Shown here: positions 28,402 through 37,806 of the stretch, piece by piece | Numbering within the stretch: position 1 is the first letter of the stretch | Layout: the number at the start of each line of letters is the position of its first letter | Assembly (NCBI GenBank): GCA_016125505.1 | Contig: WGLP01000003.1 | Span: forward strand, 310,001 to 374,000 | Reading direction: 5' to 3' | From: Gammaproteobacteria bacterium | GTDB taxonomy: Bacteria; Pseudomonadota; Gammaproteobacteria; UBA6429; Thiohalophilaceae | DNA length: 64,000 nt | Notes under the pieces: generated by a model | What the model saw: the letters and a program-made list of their open reading frames with translations, nothing else | Databases searched by the model: none | Told to the model about the DNA's origin: nothing | Program-made: the position numbers and the translations under genes

Positions 28402-29130
28402 ATGCGTACTCCCCGTATCTATCAGGACACTACTCTTACCAGCAATCACGAGATCGCACTTGACGCAGTGGCCAGCCAGCATCTGCTGAAGGTGCTGCGC
28501 CTGCGCGAAGGTGCCGACATCATCGTATTTGACGGTCAAGGCAACAGCTATCACGGGGAACTGGCGCAGGCGAGCGGAAAAACCGCCATTGTCAGACTGC
28601 ACGACCGCGTGGACCAGGACAGTGAATCTCCTTTGCACCTGCACGTCGGTCTGGGCATCAGCAAGGGCGAACGCATGGACTATGCAATCCAAAAGCTGGT
28701 GGAAACCGGCGTCCAGCGCATCACGCCCTTACAAACCGCATACACCGTGGTGAAACTGGATCCCTGGCGGGAACAGTCGCGTATGCAACACTGGCAAGGC
28801 GTCATCGTTAATGCCTGCGAACAATGTGGACGTAGTTACCTGCCGACCCTGCACGCAATCAACGATATCAATACCTGGCTCAGCAAGGCCGAGGCGGATT
28901 GCAAACTGGTATTCGACGCCAGTGGTGATACCGATCTGCGTTCCATCCAACCGGTGCCAACGCGGGTTTGTGTGTTGATCGGACCGGAAGGTGGCTTGAG
29001 CGAACAGGAAATTAATGCGGCAGGCCAAAACGGTTTTTCACATGTCCGGCTGGGACCGCGTATTTTGCGCACGGAGACCGCCGCCGTCGCCATCAGTGCC
29101 GCGTTACAAACCTTGTGGGGCGATTACTGA
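28402..29130 (+). CDS. rsmE: 16S rRNA (uracil-1498-N3)-methyltransferase
   Basis: This 242-residue SPOUT-class enzyme methylates U1498 of 16S rRNA with SAM. The C-terminal knot motifs are clear: IGPEGGLSEQEI and LGPRILRTETAA; the N-terminal PUA-like domain begins MRTPRIYQ. The ATG at 28402 is preferred over a TTG four codons earlier. The gene order bioA-rsmE next to chpC is the same as in Pseudomonas. It is convergent with chpC with a 16-base gap. Confidence 0.96.
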   Translation: MRTPRIYQDTTLTSNHEIALDAVASQHLLKVLRLREGADIIVFDGQGNSYHGELAQASGKTAIVRLHDRVDQDSESPLHLHVGLGISKGERMDYAIQKLVETGVQRITPLQTAYTVVKLDPWREQSRMQHWQGVIVNACEQCGRSYLPTLHAINDINTWLSKAEADCKLVFDASGDTDLRSIQPVPTRVCVLIGPEGGLSEQEINAAGQNGFSHVRLGPRILRTETAAVAISAALQTLWGDY

Positions 29131-29146
29131 TTAAGGAAATCTACGA

Positions 29147-29662
29147 TCAATGCTGGATCCGCAGCAGGCGGCTTTCCAGTTCATCAATATCCGGCATGAT
29201 CGCCGCGACACCGTTCAGATTGACATAGGCCTTGATCGATTGCCGTTGTTCCGTTGGCCGATCCGCATATTGAATCATGTTACTGCGCACGATCTGCAGA
29301 CTGGGCAGTCCCTGCATCAGCATGGCGATATAGGGTAACTCGTTGTTACCATTTAATGTATTCAGCACAGCGATACGGCAACCCCGGTGAATACGCCCCA
29401 CCTTGCCATCGCTGGCGGCCTCGAACATGACGAGCGGGATTCGCCGTTCACGCCAGTTGATGAAACCCACCAGCCAGTCCGGCGCGTCCTCGATGGTCAT
29501 CGGCTCGCTATAGGGGATCACCTCAGCTACCGCGGCATTGGGTAACAAGACGATGTCCGAGTTTAATGGCAACAACAGACAGTGTACCGCATCATATTGT
29601 CGGCGCTGGCTCTGCGCCACTGCGCGGTTGGTACGTATGGTCAAATCCGTTACATCACCCAT
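29147..29662 (-). CDS. chpC: CheW-like protein ChpC
   Basis: This 171-residue protein has a CheW domain (LLLPLNSDIVLLPNAAVAEVIPY at the start of the fold, here read in two strands, and VGFINWRERRIPLVMFE). In Pseudomonas ChpC is an accessory adaptor that couples receptors to the ChpA kinase controlling type IV pili. Its ATG follows the chpB stop with no gap. It is the last gene of the pilGHIJK-chpABC operon. Confidence 0.88.
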   Translation of the reverse strand: MGDVTDLTIRTNRAVAQSQRRQYDAVHCLLLPLNSDIVLLPNAAVAEVIPYSEPMTIEDAPDWLVGFINWRERRIPLVMFEAASDGKVGRIHRGCRIAVLNTLNGNNELPYIAMLMQGLPSLQIVRSNMIQYADRPTEQRQSIKAYVNLNGVAAIMPDIDELESRLLRIQH

Positions 29663-30673
29663 CTAGATACCCTCTACCTGGCAAAGATGCCGGACAAGTT
29701 GTTTCGCAAGCTGTTCGGGATTTCCGATAAATTGCGGCTGGCTAAGCTTTCGGACATTGTCCGGCATACTGCTGACTACGCAACTCTCGGCCGTCTGTAC
29801 CCAAACCTGACCACCCTTTTGCAGCATATGCATACAGCCGAGTTTGCCGTCATCGCCCATGCCGCTGAAAATAATCGCGCCGGCGAGTGCACCGTAACGA
29901 TTGGCAACATCGCGGATGACCAAATCAATCGACGGCGAATAACTGGTGGCCTCCGGCACATCTTCCAGTTCGATGTTGCCGATGGGGTTGATCACGATAC
30001 GTTCGCCCACGGGGGTAACGATCACATCCTGATGTTGAAACAAATGGCCTTCTTTCGGCGCCATCACATTCAGTTTGGTCGCGCGGTTCAGTTGTTCCGC
30101 CAGCAGGCTGACGAAGTTGGCGCCCAGGTGCTGTGCCACGATGAAAGCGGCAGGGATATCCGCCGGCAGCGCCCGCAAAAATCGCTTGAGCGCTTCAGGG
30201 CCACCCAATGAAGCGCCTAATACCCAGACATTGCGCGCAAGGCGGCGTCCGGTTTTCTCACGCGGCAATCGCAAGAGCATGCTATCGTCGGCAACTACCG
30301 GAGGAGGTACCGGCTTGAAATCTTCAATACCCGTGGACTCCGCTATCTTTCGCATCAGGCCGAGATGCCATTTTGGATTCTTTGCCGGCTCGTTGACGAT
30401 TAATGCAGTAACGTCGTTGAAGATAATGGGGATCTCCACGGTGTCCAGCACTTCGTGCAGCAGGTCCTCATCATGTGCCTGATCGTCGTGCAGGTCGAGC
30501 AATAAAACTTCTGCCGGGGTCTTTTCCAGCTTGCGCAAAAACAGACGGGTCAAAGGCTCGCTCAAGACCACATTGAGGCCGGACTGCTCCATCACCTTGC
30601 GCAGATTGGTGCGTTGCTGCAAGGAGTCCGATGCAATGGCAATGGCAATCCGGGGCAAGCCCTGGCTACTCAT
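29663..30673 (-). CDS. chpB: Protein-glutamate methylesterase ChpB
   Basis: This 337-residue CheB-type enzyme removes methyl groups from the PilJ receptor. The C-terminal esterase domain has the triad: Ser in LGASLGGPEA, His in VAQHLGANF, Asp in SGMGDDGKLG. The N-terminal domain (about residues 10-125) is receiver-like but degenerate (LLLDLHDD), so phosphorylation is doubtful, as is usual for ChpB. The ATG at 30673 is preferred over a GTG at 30760 because the fold starts there and the extension looks non-coding. Confidence 0.9.
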   Translation of the reverse strand: MSSQGLPRIAIAIASDSLQQRTNLRKVMEQSGLNVVLSEPLTRLFLRKLEKTPAEVLLLDLHDDQAHDEDLLHEVLDTVEIPIIFNDVTALIVNEPAKNPKWHLGLMRKIAESTGIEDFKPVPPPVVADDSMLLRLPREKTGRRLARNVWVLGASLGGPEALKRFLRALPADIPAAFIVAQHLGANFVSLLAEQLNRATKLNVMAPKEGHLFQHQDVIVTPVGERIVINPIGNIELEDVPEATSYSPSIDLVIRDVANRYGALAGAIIFSGMGDDGKLGCMHMLQKGGQVWVQTAESCVVSSMPDNVRKLSQPQFIGNPEQLAKQLVRHLCQVEGI

Positions 30674-30767
30674 AATCTGTCTCTCATCCCCACGTTCATC
30701 ACGCGCGACACGGGCGCGATAAAAATCCGTACTGCGTTGGGCTGAGTTTACACCATACACTGCTGCA

Positions 30768-33700
30768 TCAACCTTTTTGGTTTAACAGATTGCCAATGTT
30801 ATCCAGTAGCTCGCCTTCGCTATACGGTTTACCCATATAGATATTGACGCCAATGCTCATGGCACGGTCGCGGTGTTTTTGCCCGGTCCGCGAGGTAATC
30901 ATGATGATCGGAATATCCTTCAATTGCTGATCGTTGCGGATATTGGTCGCGAGTTCGAAACCGTCCATACGCGGCATTTCCACGTCGAGCAACATGACAT
31001 CCGGGCGCTGTTCCTGTAATTGCGCCAGCGCATCCACACCATCCTTGGCGGAGATCGTCTTGAAGTTGTTACGTTCCAGCAGCCGTGTTGTTACCTTGCG
31101 CACGGTAATCGAGTCGTCGACCACCATGACCAGCGGAATACGTTTTTCAACCACAACCGGTTCGACGGCTTCGGCCTCGGCAGCAACCTCCTCCCGCTCG
31201 ATACTGCTCAGACGGATCAACACACCGAGGTCAAGGATGAGCACCACACTGCCGTCACCCATCACTGTCGCACCGGCAATACCACGCAGTGTACTCAACT
31301 GCGGTCCTACCGGTTTAACCACGATTTCACGACTGCCGATCAGGCCATCCACATGGATCGCGGCGCGGTGTTCACCGGAACGCACCAGCAGGATCGGCAC
31401 TTTCTTGGCATCTTCAGTTACGGCGGTGTTTTCGGTTACGCCCATGGCTGCCCCGAGATTGATATAACGATAATCGTGTTCCAGCCAGCGGTACGCGCCG
31501 TTGTTCTCGTTTTGCATCCGCAGAACTTCATCACGGGAGACGCGTTCCACCGATTCCACACCCAACAGCGGGATAGCATAGGTCTCCTCGCTGGCAGTGA
31601 TCATCAAGGCACGTGTCACTGACAAACTCAGTGGCATGCTGATGCTGAAATTGGTGCCCTTGCCCTGTTCGGTCTTGATGTCCAGGAGGCCGCCGAGTTG
31701 TTTGATTTCACTGTTAACGACATCCATCCCCACGCCACGGCCGGCGATCTGGGTGACTTCTTCGGCAGTACTGAAACCGGATTCAAGAATGATATCGATC
31801 AGATCATCCTTGTGGACAACGGCATCGGGTTTGAGAATGCCACGCTGGATCGCCTTTTTGCGAATGGCGTCGAGATTAATGCCGGCGCCATCGTCCGCCA
31901 CGGAAATCACGATATCCGAACCTTCGCGGGCAAACCCCAGGTTAATCGTACCCGTTTCATTCTTGCCGGCCTGGCTGCGCACTGCGGGTCTCTCAATACC
32001 GTGTGCGATAGCGTTACGCAGCATGTGTTCCAGGGGTGACATTATGCGTTCGAGGATGGTACGGTCCAGTTCGTTCTCGGCCCCAAAAATCTGCAATTCG
32101 ACTTTCTTGCCCAATTCTTCCGAGGTTTGCCGCACGATCCGGCGCAGGCGCGGGATCTGACCCGAGATCGGCACCATGCGTGTCCGCATCAACCCTTCCT
32201 GCAGATCAGTATTGACGCGAGATTGCTGCAGCAACAGGGTCTCGGATTCGCGTGTCAGGTTCGTCAAGATGCCACGCAGACTGTCCAGGTCGTTCAGCGA
32301 TTCCAGCATACCGCGTGACAAGGTCTGCATCTGGGTGAAGCGGTCAAACTCCAGTGGGTCGAAATCCACGGAGGCCGTGCCGGTTTCCTCGATGCGATAC
32401 TGGATCTGGGCTTCCGCCTCGATTTCGAACTGGCGTAACTGTCCGCGTAAACGCGAGACGGTGTCATCCAGTTCCGTCAGGTTGTAGCGGAAGGCATTGG
32501 TCTGTTGCTCCATACGCGAACGGTAAATACTGACTTCCCCGGCAAAATTGACCAGGTTGTCCAGCAGGTCGGAGCGAACCCGAATCAATTCACCGCGCGC
32601 ACGCTGTTGCGCCTGTTTCGGTTCCTCCGCCGGTTCCGGCATGGGTGACGGTGCCGCTGTCGGTGTCTGTGCTACGTCAAGCGGTACCACGTTATTCACC
32701 GATTCCTGCGGCTGCAGGGCAAAAGCGGCAAAGGGATCCTGACCCTGTTCTGGCTGAACAGCAGGTGTTTCTGAAGGCGCCTCAGCTTCTACGTTTACGG
32801 AGTCAGTGATAGAGATGGATTCGAAGTCCGTTGTGGTGTCAGGCGCGGTTTCCATCTCCGGCTCTGACATCTCCACTGACTCGAGCGTAATCTCTGCTTC
32901 CGCCGGTAATGTAACAGAGTCACCCACCAGTTCCGGTGCAAAATCCGGAGACGGCGCCTTATCCAACCGCGGTTGCACGATCTCTGCTGATGGTACGCCA
33001 CTGTCTGTTACCGCTTGCGAAATATCTGCCGCGGGTTCGTCACTTACCACTGCCGGTTGCGAAAGTTCTGCAGAGGGTTCATCCAGTGTGGCGCTGTCAA
33101 CGTTTTGCCCCAGTGACAATGCATTAATGATATTGATCAACTGTGTCGCCGGACGTGGCCGCTGGCTGTTACGAATTTCGTCCAGCATGGCGACGAGGCG
33201 ATCCTGCGCCTTCTGCATGGCACGGAACATCTCTTCCGTCACATCGAGACCGCGGTCCATCACGGCAGTGAGCATATTTTCGATGCTATGGCTCAGGTCA
33301 CCGATTTCAGTGACGCCCGCCATGCGCGCACCACCTTTCAGCGTATGCAACTGGCGCTGGAGCGATTTGACCAGTTCGCTATTGTCCGGCGAGGCGATCC
33401 AGTCATGCAGGGTATGATCGCTGTCATCGAGAATCTCGACACCTTCTTCGAGAAATATCTCCAGTAATTCTTCGTCGTAATCTGCGGCTTCCGGCTGCCA
33501 TTCTTCCTCAGACTCTTGAGGCCCGGTGTCGATCACCGTCGCTGAGACCAGCCCCGGCTCAGGCACGAGTTCGGTTTCTTCCAGCTCAATACCTTCGACA
33601 CGCATATCCGCAACCGTTTCAGGCATGCTTATCTGCATCGTCGGGGCATCGTGCCGGGTTTGATCGAGAAGGGCGCGCGTACGGATGATCAGATCCCGAT

Positions 33701-36700
33701 TATCCGGTATCTGCGCATTCTCCTGATCCAACAGGCTGACCGTATGCTCAATGTAATTCGCGGAATCGGCGAAGAGCTCAATCAACTCAGCATCCACGCT
33801 CAGGTCGCTGTCCTGCAGATATTTGACATGGTCTTCCAGGAAATTACAGAGTTCGGCAATCTGCGGTACGCTCGCGGTACGTGAACTCCCCTTCAGCGTA
33901 TGCAATGCACGCACGAGTTTATGATTGGAGCTGCGATCAATACCGTTACGCCAGTCGTCAATATATTCACGCAAGGCCTGCAGGTGCGTCGCAATTTCCT
34001 TGCGGTAAATTCCCAGCAGCACCGGATCGATAGAAGGCACCGTGACTTCCGCGGGCGCCTGCAACTGCGCGGATATCTCTTCCTCAATCTCCGCATAACC
34101 GGTGTCGTGCATATCGAATGCCGGTGCATCACTCGAAGGCATTTCGATGCCCTCGATCTGCAGCTCTATGGAATGCGCATCACTTAATGCACCCAGATCG
34201 CTGTCGGCGCCAGTATTATCACCTGCCGGGGTACTATCGATTGTCAGTTCTTCCACGGGCGCGACATCTTCCGCCGCCGTGGCGGGTGCCTGAGACAAGG
34301 CGGACAGATTTACCGATTCACCCTTGCTCAAGGCTTCCGACATTTCCATCAGCGTATAGACTTCCTGCCCCGGTTTTTGACCACGCCGGAATAATTCAAA
34401 CAGGCCGGGCAAGGTTGTACGTGCCTTTTCCAGCAACTCAAACATTGTCTCGTCTGGCTGGATGGTATTATCGATGACGCGATTGAGCATGTTTTCAAAC
34501 GCCCACGCGAACTCGCCGACATCCGCAGCCCCGACCAGGCGACCACTGCCTTTCAGGGTATGGAATGAGCGACGCAGGTTTTTCAGGGTATCGGCGTCCT
34601 GCGGATTGTTCTGCCAGTGCGGCAACAGGCGCGAGATGTTCCCGTGCTCTTCATCGGCTTCTTCCAGAAAGATTTCAACGATCTCGTCATCGAGTTCGTC
34701 AGCCAGCGTTGGTTGCGTCGTAACGGATGGCGCACTTGCCGGTACAGGTGCCGGCGTCTCTACTTGCGGCTCAGTGGGTTCTTCAGGCTCCTGTTCGGCG
34801 ATTTCTGCAGCAGCTAACCCAGATTCAGACAACTCCTCCAGGTCTGCAGCCAGTGCCTCGATGTTAAATTCCGCCGTATCGTCTTCTTCAACGACGGGTG
34901 ACAGGGTCATGTCTTCCTGTTCGCTGATTTCCACCTGCGGCAGATCATTTTCGATCTCAATGGCATCATTTTCCGCCGGAAGCTCCATGTCCTCTGAAAA
35001 ATCAGGTGCGACCAACTCAGGTTGTGTGTGTTCCAGCGACAGCTCCATGGTGAGGTCACTGTCCGCGCTGCCTGCGGATGCATCCAGATCAAAATCCGGC
35101 GCGGAGAGGTCAACCAGGGTCTGGTCGTTGTCAGAGCTATCACCAGTGTCGACGGCTTCAAGTTTCGCAGCAACCTCGGCGGGATCATCGTCTACACCCA
35201 GATCGATCAAACTCTGTTCCGCGACATCGAGGATGGCTGTCGGGTGCCCCCAGCTTTCGGTCAGGGATTCCAGGTAATATTCAACGCTACTGATGGAATC
35301 GGCGAGTAAGTCGAGTGTGTGCGCGTCAGGACGCACAGCTGGATCGATAATGCGTGTCTGGATGAATTGTGCCGCCTTGGACAGAATCTCGGAAGCGCGC
35401 TCAAGCGTAAGCATCGAAAGCGAGCCGCGGATACGATCCAGTAAACCTGGGACTTCGCTCAGGGCATCGACATGCTTGGGCGCCCGACTGTAATCGTTGA
35501 AGGCATCCTTGATAGTGTTGAGGTCCACCTTGACCTCATCCACCACATGCCGAACCAGCTTGCGTTGTTCCGGATTGGTAAATTGACGAATGATGGATGC
35601 ATCGTTGTTGAGCTCCGCCGTGTCGTCAACCGCTTCGATGTGGGTAGTCGGTTCGCTCAGGGCGCCTTCGATACTCAGCAGCGAACCAGCAACATCCATC
35701 AGGACCGGTTCTTCGATATCGCGTTCGCCTGCCCCCATGGCGCGAAGTACTGCAACCTGATCCTGTAACAGGATACGCTGCGCCCCGAAGCCCAGCATAT
35801 CCAGGGTATCGCTCATCTGTCCCAGCTTGTTGCTCAGTTCCGTCAGCGTTGCCGGATCGCGGTTCTCGCTGCGCACGAAGACATCGAGATTGTCCTTGAC
35901 CTGCGTCAGATCCTCCAGCAACACTGAAGACACCGTGCGCATCAGAGCTGCATTCGGCGCGGACAGGTCGGCACGGGCACGTTCCAGTGTCTCCGTATCC
36001 GGCATCAGCTCCTTGAGATTGAATGCATTCTTCAGTTCCGTAACGCGAGAGCCCTGTGATTTGGAACTGGCAACGTAATAAAGCAGGTTCTTCAGCAGTT
36101 CGACCGGCGGCTCGCTCGACAGCGCAAACTCACCTTTATCAAGAATCTTTTTGAATTCGCGATCGACCTGGCCCATCAACAGCTTGATCGCGATGGAAGA
36201 GTTGACGCCACCGTCACGTAAGGCCTCTACCAGTCCGCTCGCCGCCCATAATACGCGACCGGTATCCGGGTCATTGGCCGCCGGACGCAAGCGCTCGATC
36301 ACGGAACTGATGCGCTTCAGCCCCGCATTCACATCGTTATCCCGGAACCAGTCGAGCAGACCCAGGTGATACGCATGGCGTAATTTACGCACGAGCGTAT
36401 CAATGGAATCCTCCGCGGCCTCTAACGGGATCGGGGCATCGACTTCCAGGTTGGGGGAGAACAGCGCACTCTCGGATAACAAGGGCGAGCCGCGCGCCGC
36501 GCGCAAATCATTTAACAGGGGCAAGAGGACGATCGGATAATCGGCCTGGCCCTGCTGCAGGCGCTCCAGGTAATCCGGCAGTTGCATCATACCGCGCATC
36601 ATGACTTCATAGGCTTCGTCACGATTCTTGACCTTGTTATCGATCAGTGCAGTACTTAATCGTTCGAGTTCATTGGCAAGCATGCCAGCGCCGTATAACT

Positions 36701-36881
36701 CGACCATCTGCAGAGTGCCGTACACCTGATGCAGGTAGTTCAGGCAAAACCGCAGTTGTGACTCGTCAGCGGGATTTTCGACGTAGGCTTCCAGCGCCTT
36801 ACGCGCGTTGTCCATGGTCTGATCGATTTCAGACTTGACCCAGCTTAAGGTATTTCCATCTATGCGACTCACCTGCAGCAT
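30768..36881 (-). CDS. chpA: ChpA, hybrid chemotaxis-type histidine kinase of the pilus system
   Basis: This 2037-residue cytoplasmic kinase has a long N-terminal part with degenerate phosphotransfer-like helices, then three clear Hpt domains with HTLKG motifs (near residues 771, 993 and 1179), separated by acidic Ala/Pro/Glu linkers. Next come a dimerisation helix, a CheA-type ATPase (NAIAHGIERP near 1624, DDGAG, GRGVGMDVV), a CheW-like domain (IPLLGVESVERV) and a C-terminal receiver (VVDDS near 1919, LLDVEMPRMDG). It autophosphorylates in response to PilJ and passes phosphate to PilG and PilH. The Pseudomonas homologue is longer with more phosphotransfer domains, so this is a reduced version. 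It follows pilK with no gap. Confidence 0.95.
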   Translation of the reverse strand: MLQVSRIDGNTLSWVKSEIDQTMDNARKALEAYVENPADESQLRFCLNYLHQVYGTLQMVELYGAGMLANELERLSTALIDNKVKNRDEAYEVMMRGMMQLPDYLERLQQGQADYPIVLLPLLNDLRAARGSPLLSESALFSPNLEVDAPIPLEAAEDSIDTLVRKLRHAYHLGLLDWFRDNDVNAGLKRISSVIERLRPAANDPDTGRVLWAASGLVEALRDGGVNSSIAIKLLMGQVDREFKKILDKGEFALSSEPPVELLKNLLYYVASSKSQGSRVTELKNAFNLKELMPDTETLERARADLSAPNAALMRTVSSVLLEDLTQVKDNLDVFVRSENRDPATLTELSNKLGQMSDTLDMLGFGAQRILLQDQVAVLRAMGAGERDIEEPVLMDVAGSLLSIEGALSEPTTHIEAVDDTAELNNDASIIRQFTNPEQRKLVRHVVDEVKVDLNTIKDAFNDYSRAPKHVDALSEVPGLLDRIRGSLSMLTLERASEILSKAAQFIQTRIIDPAVRPDAHTLDLLADSISSVEYYLESLTESWGHPTAILDVAEQSLIDLGVDDDPAEVAAKLEAVDTGDSSDNDQTLVDLSAPDFDLDASAGSADSDLTMELSLEHTQPELVAPDFSEDMELPAENDAIEIENDLPQVEISEQEDMTLSPVVEEDDTAEFNIEALAADLEELSESGLAAAEIAEQEPEEPTEPQVETPAPVPASAPSVTTQPTLADELDDEIVEIFLEEADEEHGNISRLLPHWQNNPQDADTLKNLRRSFHTLKGSGRLVGAADVGEFAWAFENMLNRVIDNTIQPDETMFELLEKARTTLPGLFELFRRGQKPGQEVYTLMEMSEALSKGESVNLSALSQAPATAAEDVAPVEELTIDSTPAGDNTGADSDLGALSDAHSIELQIEGIEMPSSDAPAFDMHDTGYAEIEEEISAQLQAPAEVTVPSIDPVLLGIYRKEIATHLQALREYIDDWRNGIDRSSNHKLVRALHTLKGSSRTASVPQIAELCNFLEDHVKYLQDSDLSVDAELIELFADSANYIEHTVSLLDQENAQIPDNRDLIIRTRALLDQTRHDAPTMQISMPETVADMRVEGIELEETELVPEPGLVSATVIDTGPQESEEEWQPEAADYDEELLEIFLEEGVEILDDSDHTLHDWIASPDNSELVKSLQRQLHTLKGGARMAGVTEIGDLSHSIENMLTAVMDRGLDVTEEMFRAMQKAQDRLVAMLDEIRNSQRPRPATQLINIINALSLGQNVDSATLDEPSAELSQPAVVSDEPAADISQAVTDSGVPSAEIVQPRLDKAPSPDFAPELVGDSVTLPAEAEITLESVEMSEPEMETAPDTTTDFESISITDSVNVEAEAPSETPAVQPEQGQDPFAAFALQPQESVNNVVPLDVAQTPTAAPSPMPEPAEEPKQAQQRARGELIRVRSDLLDNLVNFAGEVSIYRSRMEQQTNAFRYNLTELDDTVSRLRGQLRQFEIEAEAQIQYRIEETGTASVDFDPLEFDRFTQMQTLSRGMLESLNDLDSLRGILTNLTRESETLLLQQSRVNTDLQEGLMRTRMVPISGQIPRLRRIVRQTSEELGKKVELQIFGAENELDRTILERIMSPLEHMLRNAIAHGIERPAVRSQAGKNETGTINLGFAREGSDIVISVADDGAGINLDAIRKKAIQRGILKPDAVVHKDDLIDIILESGFSTAEEVTQIAGRGVGMDVVNSEIKQLGGLLDIKTEQGKGTNFSISMPLSLSVTRALMITASEETYAIPLLGVESVERVSRDEVLRMQNENNGAYRWLEHDYRYINLGAAMGVTENTAVTEDAKKVPILLVRSGEHRAAIHVDGLIGSREIVVKPVGPQLSTLRGIAGATVMGDGSVVLILDLGVLIRLSSIEREEVAAEAEAVEPVVVEKRIPLVMVVDDSITVRKVTTRLLERNNFKTISAKDGVDALAQLQEQRPDVMLLDVEMPRMDGFELATNIRNDQQLKDIPIIMITSRTGQKHRDRAMSIGVNIYMGKPYSEGELLDNIGNLLNQKG

Positions 36882-37784
36882 TTAATGCGTCCCTTTGGCA
36901 GGCAGGCGTCGGTACGCCAGCGTGGATTCGTGTTTGACTATTTCCAGTTCCGGATGCGACCAGCTCAGTACTTCGCCGGCACCCAAAACAAGCAAGCCAT
37001 TAGGTTTGAGTTTGGTAACCAGTTGCAGCAGGATGCGGTCTCGGATCTCGTGCCGAAAATAGATGAGTACGTTCTGACACAGAATAATATCCATCGCGCC
37101 GACCGGCTGCGATTCAAGATTCAGGAGATTCGCATGCGTAAAACAGACTTTGTGCCGCAAAGATTCTTTCACGCGCACGTGTTCCGCATCCACCGTTTCC
37201 AGATAACGCCCGGCTATCCCGGGAGGGACATTTTTCACGCGGCGTTTATGATAAACCGCTTCGCTACCGGTCTTCAGAGAGGCCCGGCTGATATCGGAAG
37301 CCACGATACCGTAATATAAATTCGGATGATGCTCGAACAATTGCTCCATCATCATCGCCAGAGTGTACGGTTCCTCACCAGTGGCACAGCCGACACTCCA
37401 GGCGTTTACGGTATAAGTCTTGTCGGCGGATTGTTCGAGCAGGGGCGTAAGATAATTTTCGCGAATGAGATCGAGTGCATGCATGTCGCGATAAAAGCGC
37501 GTTTCGTGAACGGTGAGGCGATCGACAAGAATCTCCCATTCGATCTGGCCACGGGCTCCGGCCGTGACCATTTCATAATAACGCTGATAGTCTGTCATAC
37601 CGAGTTCGCGCATACGCGTGTGCAGGTTCGTCACCAGAAAAGTCTTACGCGTTGCGGGCAAAGTAATGCCTGTGCGCGATTCCAGCAAGGCAACCCATTG
37701 CTGGAATTGTGCATCGTCCATTGCCGGCGAAGCCGTATATTGCCAGGGCGCCTGCATTTGCGCGTGTATCTGAGCTATCACCAA
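36882..37784 (-). CDS. pilK: PilK, CheR-type receptor methyltransferase
   Basis: This 300-residue SAM-dependent enzyme methylates glutamates on the PilJ receptor. It has the CheR N-terminal helical domain and the catalytic NAWSVGCATGEEPYTLAM block, with DIILCQNVLIYF further on. A GTG start at 37784 is supported by GAAGG 7 bases upstream; an ATG nine codons later is possible. It lies between pilJ and chpA in the usual order. Confidence 0.93.
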   Translation of the reverse strand: MVIAQIHAQMQAPWQYTASPAMDDAQFQQWVALLESRTGITLPATRKTFLVTNLHTRMRELGMTDYQRYYEMVTAGARGQIEWEILVDRLTVHETRFYRDMHALDLIRENYLTPLLEQSADKTYTVNAWSVGCATGEEPYTLAMMMEQLFEHHPNLYYGIVASDISRASLKTGSEAVYHKRRVKNVPPGIAGRYLETVDAEHVRVKESLRHKVCFTHANLLNLESQPVGAMDIILCQNVLIYFRHEIRDRILLQLVTKLKPNGLLVLGAGEVLSWSHPELEIVKHESTLAYRRLPAKGTH

Positions 37785-37806
37785 AGGCCTTCACCTCGCG
37801 CGACCA

